Of a DNA stretch of 64,000 bases, positions 8,446-22,352 are shown in pieces (position 1 is the stretch's first letter; every line of letters starts with the position of its first letter). Both the position numbers and the translations under genes were made by a program. Source of the DNA: Pseudomonas guariconensis (GTDB taxonomy: Bacteria; Pseudomonadota; Gammaproteobacteria; Pseudomonadales; Pseudomonadaceae). The stretch covers positions 1 to 64,000 of the forward strand of contig NZ_FMYX01000005.1 in assembly GCF_900102675.1 (NCBI RefSeq), read 5' to 3'. The notes beneath the pieces are model-generated. The model made no database searches, was not told the origin of the DNA, and saw nothing but the letters and a program-made list of their open reading frames with translations.

Positions 8446-9254
8446 GGGCGCGGTTCCTTCTCGTTGACTTGCCAGGCGGGGCGGCGTTTTTCCAGGAAGG
8501 CGCGCAGGCCCTCCTGGCCTTCCGGGCTGACGCGGATGCGGGCGATGGTGTTTTCGCAGTAGCGGCGCAGGGCCGGGCTCAGCTCGCCGTCGTCGACTTC
8601 GCGCAGCAGATCCTTGGTGGCGCGTAGGGCCTGGGGGCTGTTGAGCAGCAGGTTGTCGACCCAGGCCTCGACCTGAGCGTCCAGCTCGTTGGCCGGGTAG
8701 ACCTCGGCCAGCAAACCCAGCTCACGGGCGCGCACGCCGCTGAAGCGCTCGGCGGTCAGGGCATAGCGGCGGGCGGCGCGCTCGCCGATGGCCTTGACCA
8801 CGAACGGGCTGATCACCGCTGGCGCGAGGCCGATGCGCACTTCCGAGAGGCACAGTTGTGCGTCCTCGGCGCCGATGGCCATGTCGCAGCAACTGATCAG
8901 GCCCAGGGCACCACCGAAAGCTGCGCCTTGCACCACCGCCAGGGTTGGAGCCTTGAGCCGGTGCAGGGCGTACATCAACTCGCCCAGCTCACGGGCGTCG
9001 TCCAGATTGGTGTTGAAGTCCAGCTGTGCCGATTGTTGCATCCAGGCCAGATCGGCACCTGCGCTGAAATGCTGGCCGCGGCCGCGCAGCAGCACAAAGC
9101 GCAGGCTGGCGTCCTCGGCGAGCTGGTCCAGGGCGACGATCAGTTCGCGGATCATCTGCGCGTTGAAGGCATTGTTCTTGTCTTCGCGGCTCAGCCACAA
9201 GGTGGCGAAGCCGCGAGGGTCCTTGATGACTTCCAGGGTGCTGAAATCGTTCAT
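8442..9254 (-). CDS. liuC: 3-methylglutaconyl-CoA hydratase (crotonase family)
   Basis: A 270-residue crotonase-fold enzyme that hydrates 3-methylglutaconyl-CoA to HMG-CoA, the step after LiuBD. The CoA-binding and oxyanion segments are present: DKNNAFNAQMIREL near the N-terminus, RGRGQHFSAGADLAWMQQ, and GAAFGGALGLISCCDMAI. The ATG at 9254 (MNDFSTLEVI) is chosen because it lies 2 bases after the liuB stop and begins the fold; a much longer open frame upstream overlaps liuB and is not coding. The end overlaps liuD by four bases. Position in the liu operon decides the substrate, since sequence alone cannot separate crotonases well. Confidence 0.94.
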   Translation of the reverse strand: MNDFSTLEVIKDPRGFATLWLSREDKNNAFNAQMIRELIVALDQLAEDASLRFVLLRGRGQHFSAGADLAWMQQSAQLDFNTNLDDARELGELMYALHRLKAPTLAVVQGAAFGGALGLISCCDMAIGAEDAQLCLSEVRIGLAPAVISPFVVKAIGERAARRYALTAERFSGVRARELGLLAEVYPANELDAQVEAWVDNLLLNSPQALRATKDLLREVDDGELSPALRRYCENTIARIRVSPEGQEGLRAFLEKRRPAWQVNEKEPRP

Positions 9255-9256
9255 GG

Positions 9257-10864
9257 TCACATCCGGAAAATGCCGAAGCGGCTCTGTTCGATCGGGGCGT
9301 TCAGCGCGGCGGACAACGCCAGGCCGAGCACATCGCGGGTCTGCGCCGGGTCGATGACGCCGTCGTCCCATAGCCGTGCGCTGGAGTAGTAGGGGTGGCC
9401 CTGGCGTTCGTACTGGTCGAGGATCGGCTGTTTGAGCTTGGCCTCTTCCTCGGCGCTGAAAGCCGTACCGGCGCGTTCGCTCTGTTCGCGCTTGACCTGG
9501 GCCAGTACGCCAGCAGCTTGCTCGGCCCCCATCACGCCGATGCGTGCGTTGGGCCACATCCACAAGAAGCGCGGGTCGTAGGCGCGACCGCACATGCCGT
9601 AGTTGCCGGCACCGAAGCTGCCGCCAATGATCACGGTGAACTTCGGCACTTGGGCACAGGCCACCGCGGTCACCAGCTTGGCGCCATGCTTGGCGATGCC
9701 GCCTTCTTCATACTTCTTGCCGACCATGAAGCCTGTGATGTTCTGCAGGAACAGCAGCGGGATGCCGCGTTGGCAGGCCAGCTCGATGAAGTGCGCACCT
9801 TTTTGCGCGGCCTCGGCAAAGAGGATGCCGTTGTTGGCCAGGATCGCCACCGGGTAGCCATGCAGGTGGGCGAAGCCGCACACAAGTGTGGTACCGAACA
9901 AGGCCTTGAACTCATCGAACACCGAACCATCGACCAGACGTGCGATAACTTCGCGCACGTCGAATGGTTGCTTGGCATCGGCGGGGACAACGCCGTACAG
10001 CTCCTGGGCGTCGTACAGCGGGGCGATCGGTGCCTGGCGCTGCACGTGGCCGAGCTTGCGCCAGTTGAGATTGGCCACGCTGCGCCGGGCCAAGGCCAGG
10101 GCATGTTCATCGTTGTCGGCGTAGTGGTCGGCCACGCCGCTGGTGCGGCAATGCACGTCGGCGCCTCCCAGGTCTTCGGCGCTGACCACCTCACCGGTGG
10201 CAGCCTTCACCAAAGGGGGGCCTGCGAGGAAGATCGTCGCCTGCTGGCGCACCATGATCGCTTCGTCGGCCATGGCCGGTACATAGGCGCCGCCTGCGGT
10301 GCACGAGCCCATGACCACGGCGATCTGCGGGATACCTTGCGCGCTCATGTTGGCCTGGTTGAAGAAAATCCGTCCGAAGTGCTCGCGGTCCGGGAAGACC
10401 TCGTCCTGGCGGGGCAGGTTGGCGCCGCCGGAGTCCACCAGGTAGATGCAGGGCAGGCGGTTCTGCAATGCGATGGTCTGGGCGCGCAGGTGTTTTTTCA
10501 CCGTCAGCGGGTAATAGGAGCCGCCTTTGACCGTGGCGTCGTTGGCTACGATCATGCACTCGACCCCTTCGATACGACCGATGCCGGCGATCACGCCCGC
10601 GGCGGGTACGTCTTCGCCGTAGACCTCATGGGCGGCCAACTGGCCGATCTCGAGGAAGGGCGAGCCTGGGTCGAGCAGGCGATCGATGCGCTCGCGTGGC
10701 AACAGTTTGCCTCGCGAAGTATGCCGCTCCTGGGCCTTGGGGCCGCCGCCTTGGTTGACCTGGGCGAGCAGGGTGCGCAGAGCCTGGACCTGGGCCGCCA
10801 TGGCGCTCCAGTTCTGCGCGAACTCTGGTGATTTAACGTTCAACTGTGACTTCAGGATCATCAT
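9257..10864 (-). CDS. liuB: Methylcrotonyl-CoA carboxylase, carboxyltransferase beta subunit
   Basis: A 535-residue carboxyltransferase that moves CO2 from the biotin of LiuD to 3-methylcrotonyl-CoA. It shows the two crotonase-like halves of acyl-CoA carboxylase beta subunits: [37 protein letters not shown] and [13 protein letters not shown] in the first, [18 protein letters not shown] and [20 protein letters not shown] in the second. Two adjacent ATG codons (10864 and 10861) follow GAGGAG; the second has the more usual spacing, so the true protein may be one residue shorter. It follows liuA after a 102-bp gap that holds an inverted repeat. Confidence 0.96.
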   Translation of the reverse strand: MMILKSQLNVKSPEFAQNWSAMAAQVQALRTLLAQVNQGGGPKAQERHTSRGKLLPRERIDRLLDPGSPFLEIGQLAAHEVYGEDVPAAGVIAGIGRIEGVECMIVANDATVKGGSYYPLTVKKHLRAQTIALQNRLPCIYLVDSGGANLPRQDEVFPDREHFGRIFFNQANMSAQGIPQIAVVMGSCTAGGAYVPAMADEAIMVRQQATIFLAGPPLVKAATGEVVSAEDLGGADVHCRTSGVADHYADNDEHALALARRSVANLNWRKLGHVQRQAPIAPLYDAQELYGVVPADAKQPFDVREVIARLVDGSVFDEFKALFGTTLVCGFAHLHGYPVAILANNGILFAEAAQKGAHFIELACQRGIPLLFLQNITGFMVGKKYEEGGIAKHGAKLVTAVACAQVPKFTVIIGGSFGAGNYGMCGRAYDPRFLWMWPNARIGVMGAEQAAGVLAQVKREQSERAGTAFSAEEEAKLKQPILDQYERQGHPYYSSARLWDDGVIDPAQTRDVLGLALSAALNAPIEQSRFGIFRM

Positions 10865-10892
10865 GACTCCTCGCGCAGAATCAAGCCTCAAG

Positions 10893-10961
10893 CTTCAAGC
10901 TGCAAGAATGTTCAGTGTTGTGACTGCAAGCGCGCATCGCTGTTTGTCTTGCTGCTTGAAG
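10893..10961. repeat. Inverted repeat between liuA and liuB
   Basis: CTTCAAGCTGCAAG at 10893-10906 is nearly the reverse complement (13 of 14) of CTTGCTGCTTGAAG at 10948-10961. The 41-base spacer would form a large hairpin in the liuAB transcript. It may be an intragenic repeat of a class seen in pseudomonads and may affect mRNA stability. Confidence 0.6.
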
Positions 10962-10966
10962 CTGCT

Positions 10967-12130
10967 TCAGCGGGTTTCGTTGAACAGTTCGCGACCGATG
11001 AGCATCCGGCGGATCTCGCTGGTGCCAGCACCGATTTCGTACAGCTTGGCGTCGCGCAGCAGTCGACCTGCCGGGAATTCATTGATATAGCCATTGCCAC
11101 CGAGGATCTGGATCGCCTCCAGGGCCATCTGAGTCGCGCGTTCGGCGGTATAGAGGATCACCCCGGCGGCATCCTTGCGGGTGGTCTCGCCGCGGTCGCA
11201 GGCCTGGGCCACGGCATACAGGTAGGCGCGGCTGGCGTTGAGCTGGGTGTACATGTCGGCGATCTTGCCCTGGATCAGCTGGAACTCGCCGATGCTCTGG
11301 CCGAACTGCTTGCGGTCATGGATATAGGGCACCACCAGGTCCATGCAGGCTTGCATGATGCCGGTCGGGCCGCCGGAGAGGACTACGCGCTCGTAGTCCA
11401 GGCCGCTCATCAGCACACGCACGCCGCCGTTGAGCTGGCCGAGGATGTTTTCCTCCGGGACTTCCACACCATCGAAGAACAGCTCGCAGGTATTGGAGCC
11501 GCGCATGCCGAGCTTGTCGAACTTGTTGCTGCGCGAGAAGCCTTTCCAGTCGCGCTCGACGATGAACGCGGTGATGCCATGGGGGCCCTTGTCCAGGTCG
11601 GTCTTGGCGTAGATCACATAGGTGTTGGCGTCAGGGCCGTTGGTGATCCAGGTCTTGCTGCCATTGAGTACGTAGTGATCGCCGCGCTTCTCGGCGCGCA
11701 GCTTCATCGATACCACATCGGAGCCGGCGTTGGGCTCGCTCATGGCCAGGGCGCCGATGTGCTCGCCGCTGATCAGCTTAGGCAGGTACTTGAGCTTTTG
11801 CTCATGGGTGCCGTTGCGGTTGATCTGGTTGACGCACAGGTTGGAGTGGGCGCCATAGGACAGGGCCACCGAGGCCGAGCCGCGGCTGATTTCTTCCATC
11901 GACACCACGTGGGCCAGATAACCCAGGCCGGCGCCGCCGTATTGCTCTGGCACGGTGATACCCAGCAGGCCCATGTCGCCGAACTTACGCCACATGTCGG
12001 CCGGGAACAGGTTGTCCTGGTCGATCTGAGCCGCGCGGGGGGCCAGTTCGGCGGCAACGAAGGTGCGCACCTGGTCGCGGAGCATGTCGATGGTTTCGCC
12101 CAAAGCGAAGTTCAGGGTGGGGTAATGCAT
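10967..12130 (-). CDS. liuA: Isovaleryl-CoA dehydrogenase
   Basis: A 387-residue FAD-dependent acyl-CoA dehydrogenase oxidising isovaleryl-CoA to 3-methylcrotonyl-CoA. The FAD/substrate segments [18 protein letters not shown] and [13 protein letters not shown] are present, as is [17 protein letters not shown], whose Glu sits where isovaleryl-CoA dehydrogenases place the catalytic base (in most other family members it is nearer the C-terminus). The end, [18 protein letters not shown], is typical. It is the first gene of the liu operon; two LiuR-type palindromes lie about 110-175 bp upstream. Confidence 0.96.
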   Translation of the reverse strand: MHYPTLNFALGETIDMLRDQVRTFVAAELAPRAAQIDQDNLFPADMWRKFGDMGLLGITVPEQYGGAGLGYLAHVVSMEEISRGSASVALSYGAHSNLCVNQINRNGTHEQKLKYLPKLISGEHIGALAMSEPNAGSDVVSMKLRAEKRGDHYVLNGSKTWITNGPDANTYVIYAKTDLDKGPHGITAFIVERDWKGFSRSNKFDKLGMRGSNTCELFFDGVEVPEENILGQLNGGVRVLMSGLDYERVVLSGGPTGIMQACMDLVVPYIHDRKQFGQSIGEFQLIQGKIADMYTQLNASRAYLYAVAQACDRGETTRKDAAGVILYTAERATQMALEAIQILGGNGYINEFPAGRLLRDAKLYEIGAGTSEIRRMLIGRELFNETR

Positions 12131-12240
12131 GCGGAGGGCACCTTCTTGTTATTGACGTTGGGTTACACCGTAGCTCAAGGGCTATCCACCGCTCCCACGG
12201 GATGGGTGTCACGCCGACAAGCCGGTTGTCATTTTTCACC

Positions 12241-12306
12241 TTTACGTTAACGTAAACCTGCTGACTGAGGGTGTCAATCAGCTCGTGACCTTTACGTTAA
12301 CGTAAA
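12241..12306. promoter_or_regulatory. Two LiuR-type operator palindromes
   Basis: The 16-bp perfect palindrome TTTACGTTAACGTAAA occurs at 12241-12256 and again at 12291-12306, exactly 50 bp apart, each preceded by ACC and followed by a CTG-containing flank. They lie between liuA and the divergent acyl-CoA synthetase. The MerR-family regulator LiuR of Proteobacteria binds closely similar palindromes in front of liu operons, so dual control of both directions is inferred. No liuR gene is in the window. Confidence 0.8.
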
Positions 12307-12369
12307 TCTGCGCCAGAGTAGCGTCGCTTGCTTCAGTCATGCCCAGAACAAACACAAGAAGGGACATCC

Positions 12370-14040
<1,671 letters not shown>

Positions 14041-14092
14041 ACAGTCCTCGGTATCACCTGGTTGCGAGGGAGTCATGGTCTTGCTGCGGTGA

Positions 14093-14165
14093 CCTTCGCG
14101 TGTAAACCCGCTCCCACAAAAAACGCGCTTGCGAAGACACAAGCGGGCTTACCTGCGAAAGGGGC
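14093..14165. repeat. Two REP units in inverted order
   Basis: CTTCGCGTGTAAACCCGCTC (from 14093) and AAGCGGGCTTACCTGCGAAA (from 14141) are two diverged REP halves facing each other between the acyl-CoA synthetase and the small proline-rich gene, which are convergent. Confidence 0.65.
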
Positions 14166-14218
14166 GGCAGTTTCGCTGCCGCTCCCACTGTCCATCCCGT
14201 GCTTGTCACGGTCCTTGT

Positions 14219-14386
14219 CTATCCTTTGCCTTTCACCGGTGGCTCCTCGCTCGGCGGATCCCCCACGGTCGGCGGCACGGTCGGCTTGATCGGCAGCTCG
14301 TCCGGCTCCTCCTCTGGCACGCCCGGCGGCAGGGTAGGGTCGTCGATGTTCGGGTCGGGCGTCTCCGGTGGAATGGGAATGTTCAT
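14219..14386 (-). CDS. Small acidic proline-rich protein
   Basis: A 55-residue protein starting MNIPIPPETPDPNIDDPTLP and continuing with PEEEPDEL, PTVPPTVGDP and a basic end VKGKG. About a third of the residues are proline and many are Asp/Glu; no TM segment or cysteine is present, so it is probably unfolded. The ATG at 14386 is preceded by AAAGGAGGCCTGGCC, a strong ribosome site that argues for a real gene. It is divergent from glgE, separated by 137 bp. The family is not recognised by name and no function can be given; the setting suggests expression with the stress/trehalose genes. Confidence 0.7.
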   Translation of the reverse strand: MNIPIPPETPDPNIDDPTLPPGVPEEEPDELPIKPTVPPTVGDPPSEEPPVKGKG

Positions 14387-14460
14387 GGCCAGGCCTCCTT
14401 TGGGATTCAAGCGTCTTTGCAGGCTTTGACTTGGCCCTGCACCGTTCGCTCATTTTTTTT

Positions 14461-14488
14461 GAACCCCAGGCAGCGCCCACGGCTCTGA
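14461..14488 (+). promoter_or_regulatory. Candidate AlgU (sigma-22) promoter of glgE
   Basis: GAACCC at 14461-14466 and TCTGA at 14484-14488 are separated by 17 bp. This fits the AlgU/RpoE consensus GAACTT-N16/17-TCTGA, with two mismatches in the -35. Transcription would start near 14495, about 30 bases before the glgE ATG. AlgU control of trehalose genes has been reported in P. syringae, which supports the reading. Confidence 0.55.
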
Positions 14489-14523
14489 ACCCTTACCGCC
14501 ACCGCAAAAGGGAGCAAGGTTCG

Positions 14524-16542
14524 ATGTCAGGAAATGAGCCGTTCGACAGCGTGCCCATGGCCAATGATCACCCGGACCAGGCCATCAGCCTGTCCCAGGC
14601 GTTGCTGGCGCCGCGGATCGTGGTCGAAGATACGCAACCGGTGCTCGACGCTGGCACCTTCGCCACCAAGGCGGTACGAGGCCAGCGCGTGGCGGTGAGC
14701 AGCAAAGTCTACAGCGACGGCCATGACCGCTTGGCGGTGGTCCTGCACTGGCGCCAGGCCCACAGCCGCCGCTGGCATACCGTGCCCATGCACTCGCCTG
14801 GCAACGACCTGTGGCTGGCCGAATTCACGCCGCTCGAACTGGGCCTTCACCTGTTCAGCATCGAGGCCTGGATCGACCCCTTCGCCACCTACTGCCACGA
14901 CCTCGAGAAGAAGTACCACGCCGGTGTCGACGTCACGCTCGAGCTGGAGGAGGGCAGGCTGCTGCTGGGCAAGGGCGCCGAGCGCAGCAACGGCCAACTG
15001 CGTGGGCAACTCGAGCAGCTCCAGCAACGCCTGCCGACGCTCGCCACCGATGATCAGGTGGCACTGTTGCTCGAGCCGGGCACCGCGGCGCTCATGGTCG
15101 ATGCCGAGCACCGCAGTTACCTCACCCGCAGCGCAGAGTTCCCGGTGGATGTGGACCGCGAGCAGGCGCTGTTCGCCAGTTGGTACGAACTCTTTCCGCG
15201 TTCGATCACCGACAGCGCCGAGCGTCACGGCACCTTCAACGACGTGCACCAGCGCCTGCCGATGATCCGCGACATGGGCTTCGACGTGCTGTACTTTCCG
15301 CCGATCCACCCCATCGGCACCAAGCACCGCAAAGGCCGCAACAATGCCCTGCAGGCCGAGCCGGGAGACCCAGGCAGTCCTTATGCAATCGGTAGCCCCG
15401 AAGGTGGCCACGATGCTATCCATCCGCAGTTGGGCAGCCGCGAGGATTTTCGCCGCCTGGTCGCCGCCGCCGCAGAACATGGGCTGGAAATCGCTTTGGA
15501 TTTCGCCATCCAGTGCTCCCAGGATCACCCCTGGCTGACCGAGCATCCCGGCTGGTTCAGCTGGCGCCCGGATGGCACCATCCGCTACGCCGAGAACCCA
15601 CCGAAAAAGTACCAGGACATCGTCAACGTCGACTTCTATGCCGCCGAGGCCGTGCCCTCCCTGTGGTTGGCCCTGCGTGACGTGGTGATCGGCTGGGTCG
15701 AGGAGGGCGTGCGCACCTTCCGTGTCGACAACCCGCACACCAAGCCGTTGCCGTTCTGGCAATGGCTGATCGCCAATGTTCGCAGCCGCTACCCCGATGT
15801 GATCTTTCTCGCCGAGGCCTTCACCCGCCCGGCGATGATGGCCCGCCTGGGCAAGGTCGGCTATGCCCAGAGCTACACCTATTTCACCTGGCGCAACACC
15901 AAGCAGGAGCTGCGCGAATACTTCCTCGAACTCAACCAGCCGCCCTGGTGCCACTGCTACCGGCCGAACTTCTTCGTCAACACGCCGGACATCAACCCCT
16001 ATTTCCTGCAGACCTCCGGACGCGCGGGGTTCTTGATTCGCGCTGCCCTGGCGACCATGGGGTCCGGGCTGTGGGGCATGTATTCGGGTTTCGAGTTGTG
16101 CGAGGGCACGCCGTTGCCGGGCAAAGAGGAATACCTGGATTCGGAGAAGTACGAAATCCGCCCGCGGGACTTCACCCAACCCGGCAACATCATCGCCGAG
16201 ATCGCCCAGCTCAACCGTATCCGCCGGCAGAACCGCGCCCTGCAGACCCACCTGGGCGTCGCATTCTTCAACTGCTGGAACGACAACATCCTGTATTTCG
16301 CCAAACGCACGCCGGAACGGGACAACTACATCCTGGTGGCGATCAGCCTCGATCCGCACAACGCTCAAGAGGCGCACTTCGAACTGCCGCTGTGGGAGCT
16401 GGGCCTGGACGACAACGCCGACACCCTCGGCGAAGACCTGATGAATGGCCACCGTTGGACCTGGCACGGCAAGACCCAGTGGATGCGCATCGAACCCTGG
16501 CACCTGCCGTTCGGCATCTGGCGAATCGAAAAAGCCCGTTAG
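14524..16542 (+). CDS. glgE: Alpha-1,4-glucan:maltose-1-phosphate maltosyltransferase
   Basis: A 672-residue GH13_3 enzyme that adds maltosyl units from maltose-1-phosphate to alpha-glucan. The order is an N-terminal beta domain (about 30-130), a helical insert (about 130-200) and the catalytic barrel (about 220-590). The nucleophile is D402 in FRVDNPHTKPLPFW and the acid/base is E431 in FLAEAF; their 29-residue spacing equals D394/E423 of Streptomyces GlgE. The donor-site segments IHPIGTKHRKGRNN and ENPPKKYQDIVNVDF are also present. ATG 14524 follows GGGAGCAAGG; the longer frame crosses the promoter. It is the first gene of glgE-treS-glgB, with maltose-1-phosphate supplied by the next gene. 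Confidence 0.97.
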   Translation: MSGNEPFDSVPMANDHPDQAISLSQALLAPRIVVEDTQPVLDAGTFATKAVRGQRVAVSSKVYSDGHDRLAVVLHWRQAHSRRWHTVPMHSPGNDLWLAEFTPLELGLHLFSIEAWIDPFATYCHDLEKKYHAGVDVTLELEEGRLLLGKGAERSNGQLRGQLEQLQQRLPTLATDDQVALLLEPGTAALMVDAEHRSYLTRSAEFPVDVDREQALFASWYELFPRSITDSAERHGTFNDVHQRLPMIRDMGFDVLYFPPIHPIGTKHRKGRNNALQAEPGDPGSPYAIGSPEGGHDAIHPQLGSREDFRRLVAAAAEHGLEIALDFAIQCSQDHPWLTEHPGWFSWRPDGTIRYAENPPKKYQDIVNVDFYAAEAVPSLWLALRDVVIGWVEEGVRTFRVDNPHTKPLPFWQWLIANVRSRYPDVIFLAEAFTRPAMMARLGKVGYAQSYTYFTWRNTKQELREYFLELNQPPWCHCYRPNFFVNTPDINPYFLQTSGRAGFLIRAALATMGSGLWGMYSGFELCEGTPLPGKEEYLDSEKYEIRPRDFTQPGNIIAEIAQLNRIRRQNRALQTHLGVAFFNCWNDNILYFAKRTPERDNYILVAISLDPHNAQEAHFELPLWELGLDDNADTLGEDLMNGHRWTWHGKTQWMRIEPWHLPFGIWRIEKAR

Positions 16543-16551
16543 AACGGCGTC

Positions 16552-16608
16552 CCCTGTGGGAGCGGGTTTACCCGCGAATGCGTCAGTGGGGTAAACCCCT
16601 CCCACAGG
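16552..16608. repeat. Paired REP element between glgE and treS
   Basis: CCTGTGGGAGCGGGTTTACC (plus CGCGA) faces GGGGTAAACCCCTCCCACAG, two inverted REP units in the 124-bp gap. Such pairs in operons often mark a site of partial transcript processing or attenuation. Confidence 0.8.
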
Positions 16609-16666
16609 TCTTAGCGCTACCGGACAACACCGTTGCACGCTGAAATCGAATTGAAAGGAGTCGCCC

Positions 16667-19978
<3,312 letters not shown>

Positions 19979-20004
19979 GCCTCATGACAGGCGATAGGCC
20001 TCCT

Positions 20005-20019
20005 CTGTGGGAGCGGGTT
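20005..20019. repeat. Truncated REP half
   Basis: CTGTGGGAGCGGGTT is half of a REP unit, lying between treS and glgB; the partner half is missing. Confidence 0.5.
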
Positions 20020-20054
20020 ATTTACTTCAAACAACAACGGATAGGGGCAGTGAG

Positions 20055-22265
20055 ATGAATGCAACCACGCGTGATAACGGCGGCCTTCGGCAACGGGATC
20101 TGGACGCCCTGGCCCGCGCCGAGCACGCCAATCCCTTTGCGGTGCTGGGGCCCCACGCCGATGGTGCAGGAGGGCTGTTCGTCCGGGCCTTCCTGCCCAC
20201 TGCGCTGAACGTCCAGGTGCTGGCGCGCCATGATGGGCGTGTGCTGGCCGAAATGGTGCAGGGCAGCCTGCCGGGGCTGTTCACCGCGCACCTGGACGAA
20301 GCCCATCCGTACCTGCTGCGCATCGGTTGGGCCGGAGGTGAGCAGATCACCGAGGACCCCTACAGTTTCGGCCCGCAACTGGGCGAAATGGACTTGTACC
20401 TATTCGCCGAAGGCAACCACCGCGATCTCTCCGGGCGTTTCGGCGCCCAGCCGATGTGTGCCGATGGCATCGATGGGGTGTGCTTCTCGGTGTGGGCACC
20501 CAATGCCCGGCGCGTGTCGGTGGTGGGCGATTTCAACAACTGGGACGGACGCCGCCATCCCATGCGCCTGCGCCACGACGCCGGCGTGTGGGAGCTGTTT
20601 GTGCCACGCCTGGGTATCGGTGAGGCCTACAAGTTCGAGGTGCTCGGCCAGGACGGTGTGCTGCCGCTCAAGGCCGACCCGCTGGCCCGCGCCACCGAGT
20701 TGCCGCCGAGCACCGCGTCCAAGGTGTCAGGCCCCCTGCAGCACGCCTGGCAGGATCACGACTGGATGCAACAGCGCGCCGCGCGTCACGCCTACGACGC
20801 GCCGCTGTCGATCTACGAGCTGCATGCCGGCTCCTGGCGCTGCGAGCTGGACGACGCCGGCGAGGTGTCGCGCTTTTACAACTGGCGTGAACTGGCCGAG
20901 CGCCTGGTGCCCTATGTGCAGGATTTAGGGTTCACCCACATCGAGCTGCTGCCGATCATGGAGCACCCGTTCGGGGGCTCCTGGGGCTACCAGCCACTGT
21001 CGCTGTTCGCACCCACCTCGCGCTACGGCAGCGCCGAGGACTTCGCGGCGTTCATCGATGCCTGCCACCAAGGTGGCATCGGCGTGCTGCTGGACTGGGT
21101 TCCGGCGCATTTCCCCACCGATGAACATGGCCTGGCGCGCTTCGACGGCACCGCACTCTACGAATACGACAACCCCCTGGAGGGCTACCACCAGGACTGG
21201 AACACCTTGATCTACAACTTGGGGCGCAACGAGGTGCGCGGTTTCATGATGGCCTCGGCGTTGCACTGGCTCAAACACTTCCACATCGATGGCCTGCGGG
21301 TCGATGCCGTGGCCTCGATGCTGTATCGCGACTACTCGCGCAAGGCCGGCGAGTGGGTGCCTAATCGCCACGGCGGCCGTGAGAACCTCGAAGCCATCGA
21401 TTTCATCCGCCACCTCAACGGCGTCGCCGCCGTCGAGGCACCGGGCGCCTTGATCATCGCCGAAGAGTCCACCGCCTGGCCCGGGGTCAGCCAGCCGGTG
21501 CAGCAGGGCGGGTTGGGCTTTGCCTACAAGTGGAACATGGGCTGGATGCACGACACGCTGCACTACATCCAGAACGACCCGGTGCACCGTGCGTATCACC
21601 ACAACGAGATGAGCTTCGGGCTGATCTACGCGTACTCAGAGCATTTCATCCTGCCGATCTCCCACGATGAAGTGGTCCATGGCAAGCATTCGCTGATCGA
21701 CAAGATGCCCGGCGATCGCTGGCAGAAGTTCGCCAACCTGCGCGCCTACCTCACCTTCATGTGGACCCACCCCGGCAAGAAGCTGCTGTTCATGGGCTGC
21801 GAGTTCGGCCAGTGGCGCGAGTGGAACCACGACCACCAGCTGGATTGGTACCTGCTGCAGTACCCCGAGCACCAAGGCGTGCAGCGCCTGGTGAGCGACC
21901 TCAACCGCCTGTACCGCGAGCTGCCCTCGCTGCACGAACAGGATTGCCAGCCCCAGGGCTTCCAGTGGCTGATCGGCGATGACGCGCACAACAGCGTGTA
22001 TGCCTGGCTGCGCTGGAGCAGCGCCGGGGAGCCGTTGCTGGTAGTGGCCAACTTCACCCCGGTGCCACGTGAGGGGTACCGCATCGGTGTGCCGTTCGGC
22101 GAGCGCTGGCAGGAGTTGCTCAACAGCGATGCCGAGCTGTATGCCGGGTCGAATGTGGGCAATCTGGGAGCGGTGGCCAGTGAGCAGGTGGCCAGCCATG
22201 GGCAGCCGCTATCGCTGGCCTTGAACCTTCCGCCGTTGGGGGTTCTGGTGATGAAACCGGCCTGA
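20055..22265 (+). CDS. glgB: 1,4-alpha-glucan branching enzyme
   Basis: A 736-residue GH13_9 branching enzyme that makes alpha-1,6 branches in the glucan built by GlgE and GlgA. Two N-terminal carbohydrate-binding modules (about 20-110 and 120-225; [18 protein letters not shown]) precede the barrel. The triad is D417 (LRVDAVASM), E470 ([10 protein letters not shown]) and D538 ([10 protein letters not shown]), each exactly 12 positions after D405/E458/D526 of E. coli GlgB, so the core is complete. The ATG at 20055 has a weak AGTGAG upstream. It closes the glgE-treS-glgB unit and is followed by two GC-rich hairpins. Confidence 0.97.
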   Translation: MNATTRDNGGLRQRDLDALARAEHANPFAVLGPHADGAGGLFVRAFLPTALNVQVLARHDGRVLAEMVQGSLPGLFTAHLDEAHPYLLRIGWAGGEQITEDPYSFGPQLGEMDLYLFAEGNHRDLSGRFGAQPMCADGIDGVCFSVWAPNARRVSVVGDFNNWDGRRHPMRLRHDAGVWELFVPRLGIGEAYKFEVLGQDGVLPLKADPLARATELPPSTASKVSGPLQHAWQDHDWMQQRAARHAYDAPLSIYELHAGSWRCELDDAGEVSRFYNWRELAERLVPYVQDLGFTHIELLPIMEHPFGGSWGYQPLSLFAPTSRYGSAEDFAAFIDACHQGGIGVLLDWVPAHFPTDEHGLARFDGTALYEYDNPLEGYHQDWNTLIYNLGRNEVRGFMMASALHWLKHFHIDGLRVDAVASMLYRDYSRKAGEWVPNRHGGRENLEAIDFIRHLNGVAAVEAPGALIIAEESTAWPGVSQPVQQGGLGFAYKWNMGWMHDTLHYIQNDPVHRAYHHNEMSFGLIYAYSEHFILPISHDEVVHGKHSLIDKMPGDRWQKFANLRAYLTFMWTHPGKKLLFMGCEFGQWREWNHDHQLDWYLLQYPEHQGVQRLVSDLNRLYRELPSLHEQDCQPQGFQWLIGDDAHNSVYAWLRWSSAGEPLLVVANFTPVPREGYRIGVPFGERWQELLNSDAELYAGSNVGNLGAVASEQVASHGQPLSLALNLPPLGVLVMKPA

Positions 22266-22274
22266 GCTGTACCG

Positions 22275-22346
22275 GGGGCCGCAAAGCGGCCCCTTAAGTC
22301 TTGAGGTGTTCCATCGATTGAGGACATGGGGCTGCAAGGCAGCCCC
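22275..22346. terminator. Two hairpins between convergent glgB and the autotransporter gene
   Basis: GGGGCCGC/GCGGCCCC (22275-22293, loop AAA) follows glgB with a short T stretch, and GGGGCTGC/GCAGCCCC (22328-22346, loop AAG) lies just before the minus-strand stop. Each could end transcription arriving from its own side. Confidence 0.7.
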
Positions 22347-22352
22347 GAAGTC

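Noticed and set aside
6388..8562. A 724-codon open frame on the plus strand opposite liuD
   Set aside because: It is antisense to a fully conserved carboxylase subunit, is rich in His/Gln/Gly as expected for reversed high-GC codons, and has no family features.
9257..9593. N-terminal extension of liuC through the liuB 3' end
   Set aside because: The extension is the liuB sequence in another frame; the ATG at 9254 gives the standard crotonase length.
12241..12306. The pair of 16-bp repeats as a CRISPR or phage attachment site
   Set aside because: Only two copies exist, each is a perfect palindrome, and they lie in a divergent promoter region without integrase or cas genes.
14386..14410. An 8-residue longer start for the proline-rich protein
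   Set aside because: The upstream codons cover the ribosome site AAAGGAGG that serves the ATG at 14386.
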